This document shows, piece after piece, positions 7,815 to 16,907 of a DNA stretch of 64,000 nucleotides. The stretch's first letter is position 1, and every line of letters begins with the position of its first letter. Both the position numbers and the translations under genes were made by a program. Source of the DNA: CAZPHU01 sp964419255 (lineage in GTDB: Bacteria; Fibrobacterota; Chitinivibrionia; Chitinivibrionales; CAYFVL01); assembly GCA_964419255.1 (NCBI GenBank), contig CAYQOU010000015.1:3659-67658 (forward strand), in the 5' to 3' direction. The notes beneath the pieces are model-generated. The model made no database searches, had not been told where the DNA came from, and worked only from the letters and a program-made list of their open reading frames with translations.

Positions 7815-9293
7815 CTATGCGCTTTGGCGGTTTTGTTCGATCCATTTTACCGCCGCTGTCATGCGGGATATCACCCGATCTTTTCCAATCACCTCAAGCA
7901 TTTCGTAAAGGCCCGGCCCGAAACTCACCCCGCTTACCGCAAGACGGGTTGGATGAATCAGCTTGCCGGTGGAAAGCTCATTTTGCCCGGCATAATCCCG
8001 GTATATCTCTTCAAGCGTCTGCTCGTCAAACGAATCTGTCTGAGAGAGTTTCTCTATCAGCCCGTTTAGGACCGAGACCGCATCCCCCTTGAAAAAATGC
8101 TTGCGCGCGGCTTTTTCATCGTATCCACTGGGGTCCTGGAAAAAATACCACGCATTTTCGGCCAGCTCGGTGACCCGCCTGGACCGGTCCTTCATAAGAG
8201 ATACCACTCTCTTCAAATACGGATCATCCGCACCACTGTTTTGATCGATAAGTTCTTTGTCTTTCCAAATGGACAGTACATCATCAATGATCGACTCTAC
8301 CGAGCGCTCCTGCATGTATATGCCGTTCATCCAGTCAAGTTTCTTACCATCGAAAACAGATCCTTTCGGAGAAATCTTCCCGATACTGAAAGATTCGACC
8401 ATCTCCTCAATGCTCATTTTTTCCCGATCATCTCCCGGGTTCCATCCCAGAAGAGCCAGGAAATTGAACAGCGCTTCCGGAAGATAGCCGTTTTGCTTGT
8501 AGTCCATCACCGATGCTGCACCTTTTCGCTTGGAAAGCTTGCCGCCATCCGGCGACAATATCACCGGCAGATGTGCAAAGACAGGAGGCTTCCAACCGAA
8601 TGCCCGGTAGATAAGAAGGTGGCGGGGGGTTGAGGCGATCCATTCATCCCCTCGCAATACGTGCGATATGTTCATGGAATGATCATCCACCACACTGGCA
8701 AGATGATAGGTAGGAAATCCGTCTGTTTTCAACAGCACCAGATCATCCAGCACATTACTTTTATAAGAGATCTCCCCCCGAATAGCATCATCGAAACTGA
8801 TCGTTTCCTTATCCGGTACTTTCAGACGGATCACACTGGGTGTGTTCTGCTCAAGCATACTCTGAACCTCTGACGGCTCGAGATTGCGGCAGTGACGATC
8901 GTAGCCGGTGGGCTTTTTGGCGGCTTCACGCTCCTGACGCACTCCGGCCAGACGTTCAGGGGTGCAGAAACAGCGATATGCATGACCGGCATCGATCAGC
9001 TGCTGAGCATGAGTGCGGTATAGATCGATGCGCTCGGATTGCACATACGGACCTGCGTTTCCGCCCACCTGCGGCCCCTCGTCCCATTGAAGTCCCAGCC
9101 ATTGAAGGCTTTTGAAAATCTCTTCCAGCGCTCCCTGCTGGAAACGACTGCGATCGGTATCTTCTATGCGCAGGATAAAGCTGCCGCCGTGGTGGCGGGC
9201 GAACAGAAAGTTAAACAACGCGGTACGCGCTCCTCCCACATGCAGATATCCCGTAGGTGACGGTGCAAAACGTACTCTGACCTCTGATCCCAT
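7815..9293 (-). CDS. gltX: Glutamyl-tRNA synthetase
   Basis: 492 residues from the ATG at 9293. That start is chosen because the conserved VRVRFAPSPTGYLHVGGARTA begins immediately after it and AAAGG lies 7 bp upstream; the frame stays open to 9461 but the extra residues have no homology pattern. Class I motifs: HVGG (the HIGH equivalent) near residue 15 and KLSKRKGA (KMSKS). The C-terminal helical bundle binds the anticodon. It charges tRNA-Glu. The first base of the operon is likely near the heptamer repeat array upstream. Confidence 0.95.
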   Translation of the reverse strand: MGSEVRVRFAPSPTGYLHVGGARTALFNFLFARHHGGSFILRIEDTDRSRFQQGALEEIFKSLQWLGLQWDEGPQVGGNAGPYVQSERIDLYRTHAQQLIDAGHAYRCFCTPERLAGVRQEREAAKKPTGYDRHCRNLEPSEVQSMLEQNTPSVIRLKVPDKETISFDDAIRGEISYKSNVLDDLVLLKTDGFPTYHLASVVDDHSMNISHVLRGDEWIASTPRHLLIYRAFGWKPPVFAHLPVILSPDGGKLSKRKGAASVMDYKQNGYLPEALFNFLALLGWNPGDDREKMSIEEMVESFSIGKISPKGSVFDGKKLDWMNGIYMQERSVESIIDDVLSIWKDKELIDQNSGADDPYLKRVVSLMKDRSRRVTELAENAWYFFQDPSGYDEKAARKHFFKGDAVSVLNGLIEKLSQTDSFDEQTLEEIYRDYAGQNELSTGKLIHPTRLAVSGVSFGPGLYEMLEVIGKDRVISRMTAAVKWIEQNRQSA

Positions 9294-9473
9294 AGAAAGC
9301 CTTTCTACTATTCTGTTTTTTCGAAATGAATTGTCGATTCGAATCACTCTAAAAAACCTGGTGATTAACTGTTGAAAATACGTTTTGGCAGGCCTTGTTG
9401 CTTTCATAAAACCAATCGATACTCTTTTGGCAGATTCGAGCGTTTTCCCGCCCGTCCTCACTCACCGAAAGCT

Positions 9474-9742
9474 CCCATCACCCATCACCCATCACCCATC
9501 ACCCATCACCCATCACCCATCACCCATCACTCATCACTCATCACTCATCACTCATCACTCATCACTCATCACTCATCACNNNNNNNNNNNNNNNNNNNNN
9601 NNNNNNNNNNNNNNNNNNNNNNNNNNNNNNNNNNNNNNNNNNNNNNNNNNNNNNNNNNNNNNNNNNNNNNNNNNNNNNNTCATCACTCATCACTCATCAC
9701 TCATCACTCATCACTCATCACTCATCACTCATCACTCATCAT
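9474..9742. repeat. Heptanucleotide tandem repeat array (interrupted by gap)
   Basis: A perfect 7-bp periodicity. The left part is about eight units of CCCATCA, switching abruptly to CTCATCA units that continue to the gap at 9580 and resume after it until about 9742. Each side is nearly free of other substitutions, which points to slippage or recent homogenisation. It lies in the intergenic space between the divergent gltX and dtd genes. Such heptamer arrays resemble the STRR repeats described in filamentous cyanobacteria. True copy number is unknown because of the gap. Confidence 0.95.
9580..9679. other. Assembly gap (100 N) inside the heptamer array
   Basis: Exactly 100 undetermined bases flanked on both sides by the same CTCATCA repeat, so the assembler evidently failed to span the array. 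The length is a placeholder. Confidence 0.98.
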
Positions 9743-9791
9743 TTATATTCCAGGTTTGTTTGACAAAAAACACACGGCGAAAGGAAACAGT

Positions 9792-10235
9792 ATGCGCATA
9801 GTCTTGCAGAGAGTCAAAAAGGCGAGTGTAACCATCGACGGTTCGATGGTGAGCAGAATCGGCCCGGGAATACTTATCCTTTTGGGAGTTCACCGGGATG
9901 ATAGTGCGGAGCAGGCGGATTTTCTTGCGGCCAAATGCGCCGATGTGCGTATCTTCAATGATGAAGAAGGGAAAATGAACCGCTCGCTCAAGGATGTCGG
10001 CGGAGCGGCGCTTGTAGTTTCTCAGTTCACGCTGTATGGGGACTGTTCCAAAGGACGCCGTCCAAGCTTCATAGAAGCAGCCGGGCCGGAGAAAGGTGAT
10101 GAGCTGTACCGCTACTTCGTCGAGCAGCTCAAAAAGCAGATATCGATAGTGGAGACCGGACAATTCGGGGCGGCTATGGAGGTTACCCTCATAAACGATG
10201 GTCCGGTAACTTTGGTTTTAGAAAAGCAGGCCTGA
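9792..10235 (+). CDS. dtd: D-aminoacyl-tRNA deacylase
   Basis: 147 residues from the ATG at 9792, preceded by AAAGG at 7 bp. The longer open frame upstream is only translated heptamer repeat and is rejected. Diagnostic motifs are the N-terminal MRIVLQRVKKASV, the SQFTLYGD active-site strand and the Gly-cisPro loop NDGPVTLVL near the C-terminus. Dtd hydrolyses D-amino acids (and Gly mischarged on tRNA-Ala) from tRNA, proofreading chirality in the cytoplasm. It is adjacent to gltX/glnS, a translation-quality neighbourhood. Length equals the E. coli protein (145). Confidence 0.95.
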   Translation: MRIVLQRVKKASVTIDGSMVSRIGPGILILLGVHRDDSAEQADFLAAKCADVRIFNDEEGKMNRSLKDVGGAALVVSQFTLYGDCSKGRRPSFIEAAGPEKGDELYRYFVEQLKKQISIVETGQFGAAMEVTLINDGPVTLVLEKQA

Positions 10236-10336
10236 GTCTGGCAGAGCCGGAACCGGTTTCTCGCCACCTCGGATGCATAAAGTCAAATCGATAGTAGCGG
10301 TTTTATGCGGATGAGTCGCGCAATCAGGAATAAGCT

Positions 10337-12550
10337 TTATGCCGACGGCAACCGTGTTTTTCGTATCGTAAACAGTACCACAGCCGTATCCCATCCGATG
10401 TCCCTTCCGCTAAGCTGGTTTCTGGCCAGGTCGTGGAGAGTCGAGATCTTTTCCGGCTCGAGACTTTTCCGCAAAAAAGCCGAAAGGCCCTGTTTATTTT
10501 CGCTCCGCGGGGCAAACCAGGCATCGACATCTCCCGACTGTATCCGGCGCTTACCATAAAGCGGCATCACTCTGCTGCGAACGGTCAATCCTGTTTTCTC
10601 CCCTAAGGATATGATTTCTTCCGGCGTCCAGTTCACCAGCGGATTTGCAGGATCATCGAAAAGTTTCTGCTCCGCATGCTTCAAGCCCTCCATTAAAGAC
10701 TCTTCTCCGATAGAAAGCCTGTCGGAGAGCCGTGTACTGTTTCGGTGATCGGTTTCTGCAAGCACCAGCAGACCATCCGGAAGCATGAGGGCGGTTACCG
10801 CTCGTAACCAACTCTCCTTATCCGAAACACTTATCAGGGCATTGCGGCCGACTATCCGGTCAAACATTACCTCTCCGCCCGCGCTCTTCCTGATATCATC
10901 GACCAGACGCACCGAATCGGTCTGAACGATTTGGGGTCGTCTCAATGGTTCGAATTTCTGGGCCATACTGTAAAGAGTGTCGTAGCTTTGAGAATCAAGC
11001 GCACACGCCCATACTCCCCCGCTGTCCGCCCGGCGAGCGGCTTCAAACGTCAGCAGACCGGTTCGGGCATGCAGATCCAGCACCAGATGGTCACGGCTTA
11101 TTGCCGCTGCTTCGAGGACGGTATCACGAATAAAGGACATATGCCCAGCGGATGATCCCACCGTGCGTTTTTTCCACTGCCGGCTGGTATCCGTTTGCTC
11201 TTCGAGATAACTGTCGGATGAAACCATCGACTCGATCTGCACCTCCCGGCGACGGGCGACCTGATCTGAGATCTCCTTTTCGTAGCCCTGATCAGAAGGC
11301 TCGTAAAACATTCGCCCCTGAAGCATGTCTGGAAGGTACTGCTGTGCGACCCAGTGATCGCGGTAGGCATGAGGATACAGGTATCCCTCTCCATGCCCCA
11401 GGCTTTCCTTGTCCCGGTTGGCATCCCGCAGGTGGTCGGGTATGTCTTCTGTGACCTCTTTTGATACCATATTCAGTGCATCGAAAAAGGCCATGGAGGA
11501 ATTGCTCTTAGGTGCTGTGCAAAGATAGAGACAGGCGTGTGCCAGATGGTACCTGCCCTCAGGCATACCGACATAGTCAAAGGCGTGAGCCGCATCCATA
11601 ACCACCCCAAGAGCATTCGGATCGGCAAGGCCGACATCTTCGCAGGCGGAGATTATCATTCGCCGGAAAATAAACCGGGGATCCTCCCCTGCATAGACCA
11701 TCTTGGCCATCCAGTACAATGCGGCATCCGGATCGGAGCCTCTGATGGATTTGATAAACGCGGATATCGTATCGTAATGCGCATCGCCATCCTTATCGTA
11801 GAGAACCGCACGTCTCTGAATAGACTCTTCGGCCACCTCCCGGGAGATCCGGATAACCCCGTCCTCATCGGCACGGGTGGTCTCGACTGCCAGCTCGAGT
11901 GCGTTTAGTACTCCCCTGGCATCGCCGTTTGCGGTATGCACAAGGTGCCTGAGTGCATCATCACCGATCTCCACATCTTTGCCGCCATATCCCCTTTGGT
12001 CATCGGCAAGAGCCTGTTTAGCCACATTCATCAGATCATCCTGAGTGAGACTTCTCAGCTGAAAAACACGCGACCTGCTCACCAGAGCCTTATTGACTTC
12101 GAAATAGGGATTTTCGGTGGTTGCGCCGATTAGAATGATTGTACCGTTTTCCACATGTGGCAGGAGAGCATCCTGCTGAGCTTTGTTGAAACGATGGACC
12201 TCATCGATGAAAAGAATGGTTTTCTTTCCATACAGCTCCTGTGTCTGTTGTGCCGAGTGGATCGAGTCGCGGATGTCCTTAACCCCTGCAAGGACCGCAT
12301 TGATCGAAAGAAACTGAGCGCGGGTGGTGTTTGCGATTATTCTGGCCAGTGTGGTTTTGCCGGTGCCCGGTGGGCCATAGAAGATCAGACTTGAAAGCTG
12401 GTCGATCTGAATAGCCCGCCGAAGAAGCCGTCCGTGTCCGATGATATGTTCCTGACCGATAAACTCATCAAGGGTACGCGGCCGCATACGATCGGCAAGC
12501 GGAGCGTTTTTTTCCTTGTGAGCCCGGGCGTGGAGTTCAAACAGATCCAT
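10337..12550 (-). CDS. rarA: RarA/MgsA AAA+ ATPase fused to a methyltransferase-like domain
   Basis: 737 residues, nearly twice the length of E. coli RarA (447). Residues 1-430 are the replication-associated AAA+ clamp-loader-like ATPase: Walker A GPPGTGKTT (59-67), Walker B FIDEVHRF (114-121), sensor ATTENP, and the C-terminal tetramerisation region with FDALNMV. From about residue 463 follows a Rossmann-type domain resembling a class I SAM methyltransferase (LDLHARTGLLTFEAA in place of the glycine motif, then FDRIVGRNAL and MLPDGLLVLAE). This RarA-plus-domain fusion is known from other phyla, notably cyanobacteria, but the C-terminal role is not. RarA acts at stalled replication forks. Confidence 0.88.
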   Translation of the reverse strand: MDLFELHARAHKEKNAPLADRMRPRTLDEFIGQEHIIGHGRLLRRAIQIDQLSSLIFYGPPGTGKTTLARIIANTTRAQFLSINAVLAGVKDIRDSIHSAQQTQELYGKKTILFIDEVHRFNKAQQDALLPHVENGTIILIGATTENPYFEVNKALVSRSRVFQLRSLTQDDLMNVAKQALADDQRGYGGKDVEIGDDALRHLVHTANGDARGVLNALELAVETTRADEDGVIRISREVAEESIQRRAVLYDKDGDAHYDTISAFIKSIRGSDPDAALYWMAKMVYAGEDPRFIFRRMIISACEDVGLADPNALGVVMDAAHAFDYVGMPEGRYHLAHACLYLCTAPKSNSSMAFFDALNMVSKEVTEDIPDHLRDANRDKESLGHGEGYLYPHAYRDHWVAQQYLPDMLQGRMFYEPSDQGYEKEISDQVARRREVQIESMVSSDSYLEEQTDTSRQWKKRTVGSSAGHMSFIRDTVLEAAAISRDHLVLDLHARTGLLTFEAARRADSGGVWACALDSQSYDTLYSMAQKFEPLRRPQIVQTDSVRLVDDIRKSAGGEVMFDRIVGRNALISVSDKESWLRAVTALMLPDGLLVLAETDHRNSTRLSDRLSIGEESLMEGLKHAEQKLFDDPANPLVNWTPEEIISLGEKTGLTVRSRVMPLYGKRRIQSGDVDAWFAPRSENKQGLSAFLRKSLEPEKISTLHDLARNQLSGRDIGWDTAVVLFTIRKTRLPSA

Positions 12551-12585
12551 GGGAGTAAAAATACTTTCTTGTAAAATACACTACC

Positions 12586-12615
12586 ATTATCTCCGTTGTA
12601 TGAATACGCATTCAA
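12586..12615 (-). promoter_or_regulatory. Candidate promoter for rarA
   Basis: On the minus strand TTGAAT (12610-12615), 18 bp, then GATAAT (12586-12591), 36 bp upstream of the rarA ATG. Matches are reasonable but the spacing is one base long. Confidence 0.4.
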
Positions 12616-12782
12616 AATGGCTGTTAATCCGCTGCACGTTCAATATGTGAGGTGAAAAATTGTTTTTTTGTCATTTTTAGAAAAAAGACTGCACTCCATG
12701 CCTCAAAGCGGATACTGTAATTATGTATATTAAAGTGTTTTATATTTTCACTTGCGGCTTTCTTTCTCAAGGAAATTCGGCT

Positions 12783-14090
12783 ATGTATAACAGTTCTATC
12801 CGTCACGTTCTTCTTTTTTGCCTGCTTATCGGTGGTACCATGTGCGTTTCTGCCCAGAATGTTTCCGGTGTTGCTCATCTCGTACTGAACGCTCCCGCCT
12901 CCCAGGAGCACCGCCAAAAAATCAAATCACTCGCGCTGGACAGCCTGAAAAATTCAATCATGGTCTGGATGAAAGATATTCACTATCAGCTCCCCGATTC
13001 CACAAAAGGGGTCGAGTGGCATCATTTCCTCTCCTTCGTAAGCGAATGTGCGAAAACGGCAGAAAAGCAGTCGTTTGTGGAGGCCCGGGAGTGGACACTG
13101 CGACTCGATCTTACAGCCGAAAAACTCAAAAGCCTGCTGGATGAGCATAATGCGCAGGTAAAACCAAAGGCTCTGAAGTATTGGGATCTTGCCCGGGAAG
13201 GCATGAAACACGGTCGCGCCGCGGTTGTATTCACAAGTTCCGTGCATACGCTATACAACGCCATGGGACATTTGGGAGAGCCGCTTTTTCTGGAAAAGGA
13301 TGGTGAGCCGGTAGATTTGAAAGAAGAATCCCGCAAAGCGCTTCAGGAAGCCCTCAACAGGCTCAAGATTCAGTACAGTTCTTTTATAATAAAGGGCAAG
13401 TCTGGAAATGCACCGGATGAAGACATAACTATCACCGCAACTATCGACTCTGCTCCCCTTGCCGGTCTCCCATTTACCGGCTTTTTACCCGATGGCAACA
13501 ATCTTTTCAAGATTTTCACTACAACCGACGGGACCGCCCAGTTCGGCGAATATACCATCCCGTTTGTCTCTTATGGCACATTTCTGCACGTACAGCCCAA
13601 TCTGGGGGCAATCGTTCAACCGTCCTATTACTTCACCTTCTCCGATTTTGGTGTCATGCCGGGGGAAGGGCATAATCAGACTCTGATGTTTAACATCGTT
13701 AAGCAGGCCTACAAACTCGAATACAAAGTTTCTTCGGCCAATCAGGTAAAGGTTTCCTCCGATTTTTCCAATGGAACACTGGTGCGGAAATTTCTCGAAG
13801 ATTCATGCAATCTTATCACCTCCTCGCCCACTAATCCTGCGGATCTGAAAATCAGTATCCAGGCGCAGGTATCAAGCTATACACATGACAGTCGTGAAGA
13901 GACGGAGATCAAAGCGGAGGCTCTGATAAAGGTAAAGCAGCTGCACAGCGGAGGAAATGAGTTGGAAGAATCCAAGATGCTTAACCAGAAAACGTTCGAC
14001 AGTAACCACAAAATCCCAACGGGACTCTTCTTCTGGGAAACGACTCAGACTATGCGTAATCAGCTCAGAGATATGCTCAACAGTCTATAG
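12783..14090 (+). CDS. Secreted protein of unknown function
   Basis: 435 residues from the ATG at 12783, chosen because it gives a clean signal peptide (hydrophobic VLLFCLLIGGTMC, cleavage after VSA) and an AAGGA Shine-Dalgarno; an ATG at 12723 would bury the signal. The mature protein is probably periplasmic or surface-exposed. Residues about 30-200 are helical; about 215-300 look like a beta-sandwich segment (DEDITITATIDSAPLAGLPFTGFL). The C-terminal part (LKISIQAQVSSYTHDS...) recalls LPP20/FlgT-like domains, but this is not a firm match. It lies 22 bp upstream of the glycosyltransferase gene, so the two are probably co-transcribed. Confidence 0.7.
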   Translation: MYNSSIRHVLLFCLLIGGTMCVSAQNVSGVAHLVLNAPASQEHRQKIKSLALDSLKNSIMVWMKDIHYQLPDSTKGVEWHHFLSFVSECAKTAEKQSFVEAREWTLRLDLTAEKLKSLLDEHNAQVKPKALKYWDLAREGMKHGRAAVVFTSSVHTLYNAMGHLGEPLFLEKDGEPVDLKEESRKALQEALNRLKIQYSSFIIKGKSGNAPDEDITITATIDSAPLAGLPFTGFLPDGNNLFKIFTTTDGTAQFGEYTIPFVSYGTFLHVQPNLGAIVQPSYYFTFSDFGVMPGEGHNQTLMFNIVKQAYKLEYKVSSANQVKVSSDFSNGTLVRKFLEDSCNLITSSPTNPADLKISIQAQVSSYTHDSREETEIKAEALIKVKQLHSGGNELEESKMLNQKTFDSNHKIPTGLFFWETTQTMRNQLRDMLNSL

Positions 14091-14112
14091 AACCCAACAG
14101 GAGAAAAAACAA

Positions 14113-16371
14113 GTGCCAATTTTCAGTAAAGTAGGCAATTCACCGAAAATTGCGGTTATTGGCAACTATCTGCCGCGCCAATGCGGGATCGCGACATTTA
14201 CCACCGACCTATGCGATTCTCTGGCAAAGGAAATAGGACGGAAAGATCATATTGGCGCTATTGCAATGGATGATACGATCGACGGATACGCATATCCATC
14301 CGCGGTAAAATTCCAGATCCAGGCACAACGTCAGGCCGATTATATTCGCGCCGCCGAATTCATAAACGTCAGCGACTTCGATGCCCTGATCCTTCAGCAC
14401 GAATACGGCATTTTCGGAGGAAAGTCAGGAGCATATATTATCCACCTGCTCAAACAGCTGCGCATGCCCATAATCGCCACGCTTCACACCGTGCTCGATG
14501 AGCCCACTGAGGAGCAACGAACCATCCTGACAGAACTGGCAAACTACTGTGCCAGACTGGTGGTCATGAGCAGCCGGGCAATCTCTATCCTCAAGGACAT
14601 TTACAATATACCGGAAGAAAAAGTAACGCTTATCCCTCACGGCATTCCCGATCTCCCTTTTGTCGACCCCAGCTTTCATAAGGATCAGTTCGGGGTCGAG
14701 CGTAATAAGGTGATGCTGACATTCGGGCTATTGAGCCCCGGTAAAGGAATCGAGCATCTCATTGACGCCATGCCTGCGATCATCGAAAAACATCCTGATG
14801 TAATTTACATTATTCTCGGTGCTACACATCCCCACATAAAAAAGGTTTACGGCGATGCGTATCGACACGGACTGCAGCAGAAGGTCGCACAACTGGGCAT
14901 CGAGGATCATGTACAGTTTCACAATCAATTTGTCACAATCGATATGCTCTGTCAGTATATTGGCGCCGCCGATGTTTACATCACTCCCTACCTGTCTCCC
15001 AAGCAGATAGCCTCCGGAACTCTTGCCTATACGCTGGGAGCGGGAAAAGCGGTGGTATCGACGCCCTACTGGTATGCAGAGGAGCTTATCGGGGAAGACC
15101 GGGGAAGACTTGTGCCGTTTGCCGATCCTGATGCATTGGCTCATCATGTGGCGGACCTTCTCGGAGACGATGTGGAACGCAATGCGATCCGTAAACGTGC
15201 CTATCAGCACTGCCGACACATGGTTTGGAAAGAGGTCGCCAGAAGGTATCTGGAACTTATTGACAGTATAATAAAAGAACGCATCGAATTTCCGCAGCCG
15301 CACTATGGAAAATCTTTTCTTCTCACCATGATCGATGAGCTGCCGGAAGTCAGGCTTAAACACCTCTCCATGCTCACCGACGATACGGGTATCGTACAGC
15401 ATGCAAAGTATGCGACACCAAACCGGTTCGAAGGCTACTGCAGTGATGATAACGCCAGGGCGCTTATTGCAACCTGCATGCATTATCACCAGAGCGAAGA
15501 TGACACGGTGATCCCGTTAATTCATCGATACCTCTCCTTTTTGCATCACGCTTACAACGGTGAGCAAAAGAGGTTCAGAAATTTTCTCACCTACGACCGC
15601 CACTGGCTTGAGGAGGTCGGCAGCGAGGATTCACAGGGGCGAACCATGTGGGCGCTTGGCGCGGCGGTTCGATTTTCACCAAACTCCTCTATTCGCGACC
15701 ACGCTACTCACCTGTTTTCCCATGGTCTTCCCATGCTCGAAACTCTGCAACATCCCCGGGCATGGGCATTTTCTATTATCGGACTTCATCACTACCTGGC
15801 CATTTACGGAGGTGATGCCTCGGCACGACGATCCAGAAAGGAACTGTCCCAGAAACTCTTTGCCCTCTACCTGAAAAATCGCAGCAAATCCTGGCTGTGG
15901 TTTGAGGATATCGTGACCTATTCGAATGCAAAGCTGTCGCATGCCCTGATACTGGCCGGCCAGTGGATACCCAATGGCAAGATGTTTCATGCCGGACTGG
16001 AGAGTCTGCGATGGCTTCTCGAGCAACAGATCCATCCGGAAGGTCATCTGAGCCTCATCGGAAACAACAGATGGTATCGACGTAACGGCGAAAAGTCCAA
16101 TTTCGACCAGCAACCGGTTGATGCGATGTGTCTGGTAGAGGCGTGCGTGGAAGCCTACCGGGTGACGCGCGACAAGGAATGGCTGGAGTATGCACGACTT
16201 TGCCTGGCATGGTTTCTGGGGCGAAACGATCTTAAAACCCCTATGTACAATTTCAACACCGGCGGCTGTCACGACGGACTGGAACCGGACGGGGTGAATG
16301 CAAATCAGGGTGCGGAATCTACTTTGGCCTGGCTGATATCGGTGTTGACAATGAAGGAGATGCTGAGTTAG
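14113..16371 (+). CDS. Family 4 glycosyltransferase fused to an alpha/alpha-toroid domain
   Basis: 752 residues from GTG at 14113, with AGGAG 9 bp upstream; the frame is open further 5' but overlaps the previous gene. Residues 1 to about 400 are a GT-B glycosyltransferase of family 4: N-terminal nucleotide-fold GNYLPRQCGIATFT, an inter-domain PHGIPDLPF, and the donor-site LLSPGKGIEHLIDA with a later TLGAGKAVVSTPYW. Residues about 420-750 look like an all-helical (alpha/alpha)6 barrel (YCSDDNARALI, RTMWALGAA, and repeated W/D-rich helices), as in glycoside hydrolases or epimerases. This fusion recurs in bacteria near mannan-type metabolism; the sugar is not determinable here. No signal peptide, so it is cytoplasmic. 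Confidence 0.82.
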   Translation: MPIFSKVGNSPKIAVIGNYLPRQCGIATFTTDLCDSLAKEIGRKDHIGAIAMDDTIDGYAYPSAVKFQIQAQRQADYIRAAEFINVSDFDALILQHEYGIFGGKSGAYIIHLLKQLRMPIIATLHTVLDEPTEEQRTILTELANYCARLVVMSSRAISILKDIYNIPEEKVTLIPHGIPDLPFVDPSFHKDQFGVERNKVMLTFGLLSPGKGIEHLIDAMPAIIEKHPDVIYIILGATHPHIKKVYGDAYRHGLQQKVAQLGIEDHVQFHNQFVTIDMLCQYIGAADVYITPYLSPKQIASGTLAYTLGAGKAVVSTPYWYAEELIGEDRGRLVPFADPDALAHHVADLLGDDVERNAIRKRAYQHCRHMVWKEVARRYLELIDSIIKERIEFPQPHYGKSFLLTMIDELPEVRLKHLSMLTDDTGIVQHAKYATPNRFEGYCSDDNARALIATCMHYHQSEDDTVIPLIHRYLSFLHHAYNGEQKRFRNFLTYDRHWLEEVGSEDSQGRTMWALGAAVRFSPNSSIRDHATHLFSHGLPMLETLQHPRAWAFSIIGLHHYLAIYGGDASARRSRKELSQKLFALYLKNRSKSWLWFEDIVTYSNAKLSHALILAGQWIPNGKMFHAGLESLRWLLEQQIHPEGHLSLIGNNRWYRRNGEKSNFDQQPVDAMCLVEACVEAYRVTRDKEWLEYARLCLAWFLGRNDLKTPMYNFNTGGCHDGLEPDGVNANQGAESTLAWLISVLTMKEMLS

Positions 16372-16907
16372 AAAAAAAATGTATTTTCCCCTTCTTCCGC
16401 CCTTCCGTCATAGTGATTTTCATTCTGTTTTTTACCCGACGGGATATATGGCCGGGTATCAAACTGGGAATCCAATATTCCGAGATTGCTGACGTGGTCA
16501 TGCCTCATGCTACTTTGTGGATTGCGCGAGAGAATCGCTCAACGGAAATCTTTTTTACCGGCCCATGATTTATTCCCACCAGCGACTCTCACGATGCATA
16601 TCGCTTGTGTCATCTGGTCAATCGGAATTTCGGCCTGTGGTTCCCCGTGATGACGAATCAGCCTGTGTGTTTAAGACGACTCGGAGCACACGATGTGCGC
16701 AGAGCACTGCCGAACAGGCAGCCCGAAGTGCGGCTCACACGACGTGAGCGGGCCGGAACGCGGGAGGTGCCCATATGATTACAAATCATCCCAAAAAACC
16801 AGCTTCGTCTTCACTCGGTTCCCAGGCTTTTATTCCTTGAAAAAATTCTCACTATCACTGTATTATTTTATACCCCTGCAAACCTTAATCAAAAAGATAT
16901 CTCGCCT
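16372..16907. other. Intergenic region with a cluster of stem-loops
   Basis: 536 bp without a credible gene. Three perfect small hairpins lie in 64 bp: GCACA/TGTGC (16686-16698), CTGCC/GGCAG (16707-16721) and GCTCAC/GTGAGC (16733-16749). The first and third share a CACACGAYGTG core. It may be a structured RNA leader or a degenerate mobile element; neither is proven. Confidence 0.5.

Noticed and set aside
9474..9742. CRISPR-like periodicity
   Set aside because: The unit is 7 bp with no spacers, so it is a simple tandem repeat.
9372..10235. Long plus-strand frame from 9372 through the repeat array into dtd
   Set aside because: The first part is translated heptamer repeat plus the N gap; dtd starts at 9792 with its own ribosome site.
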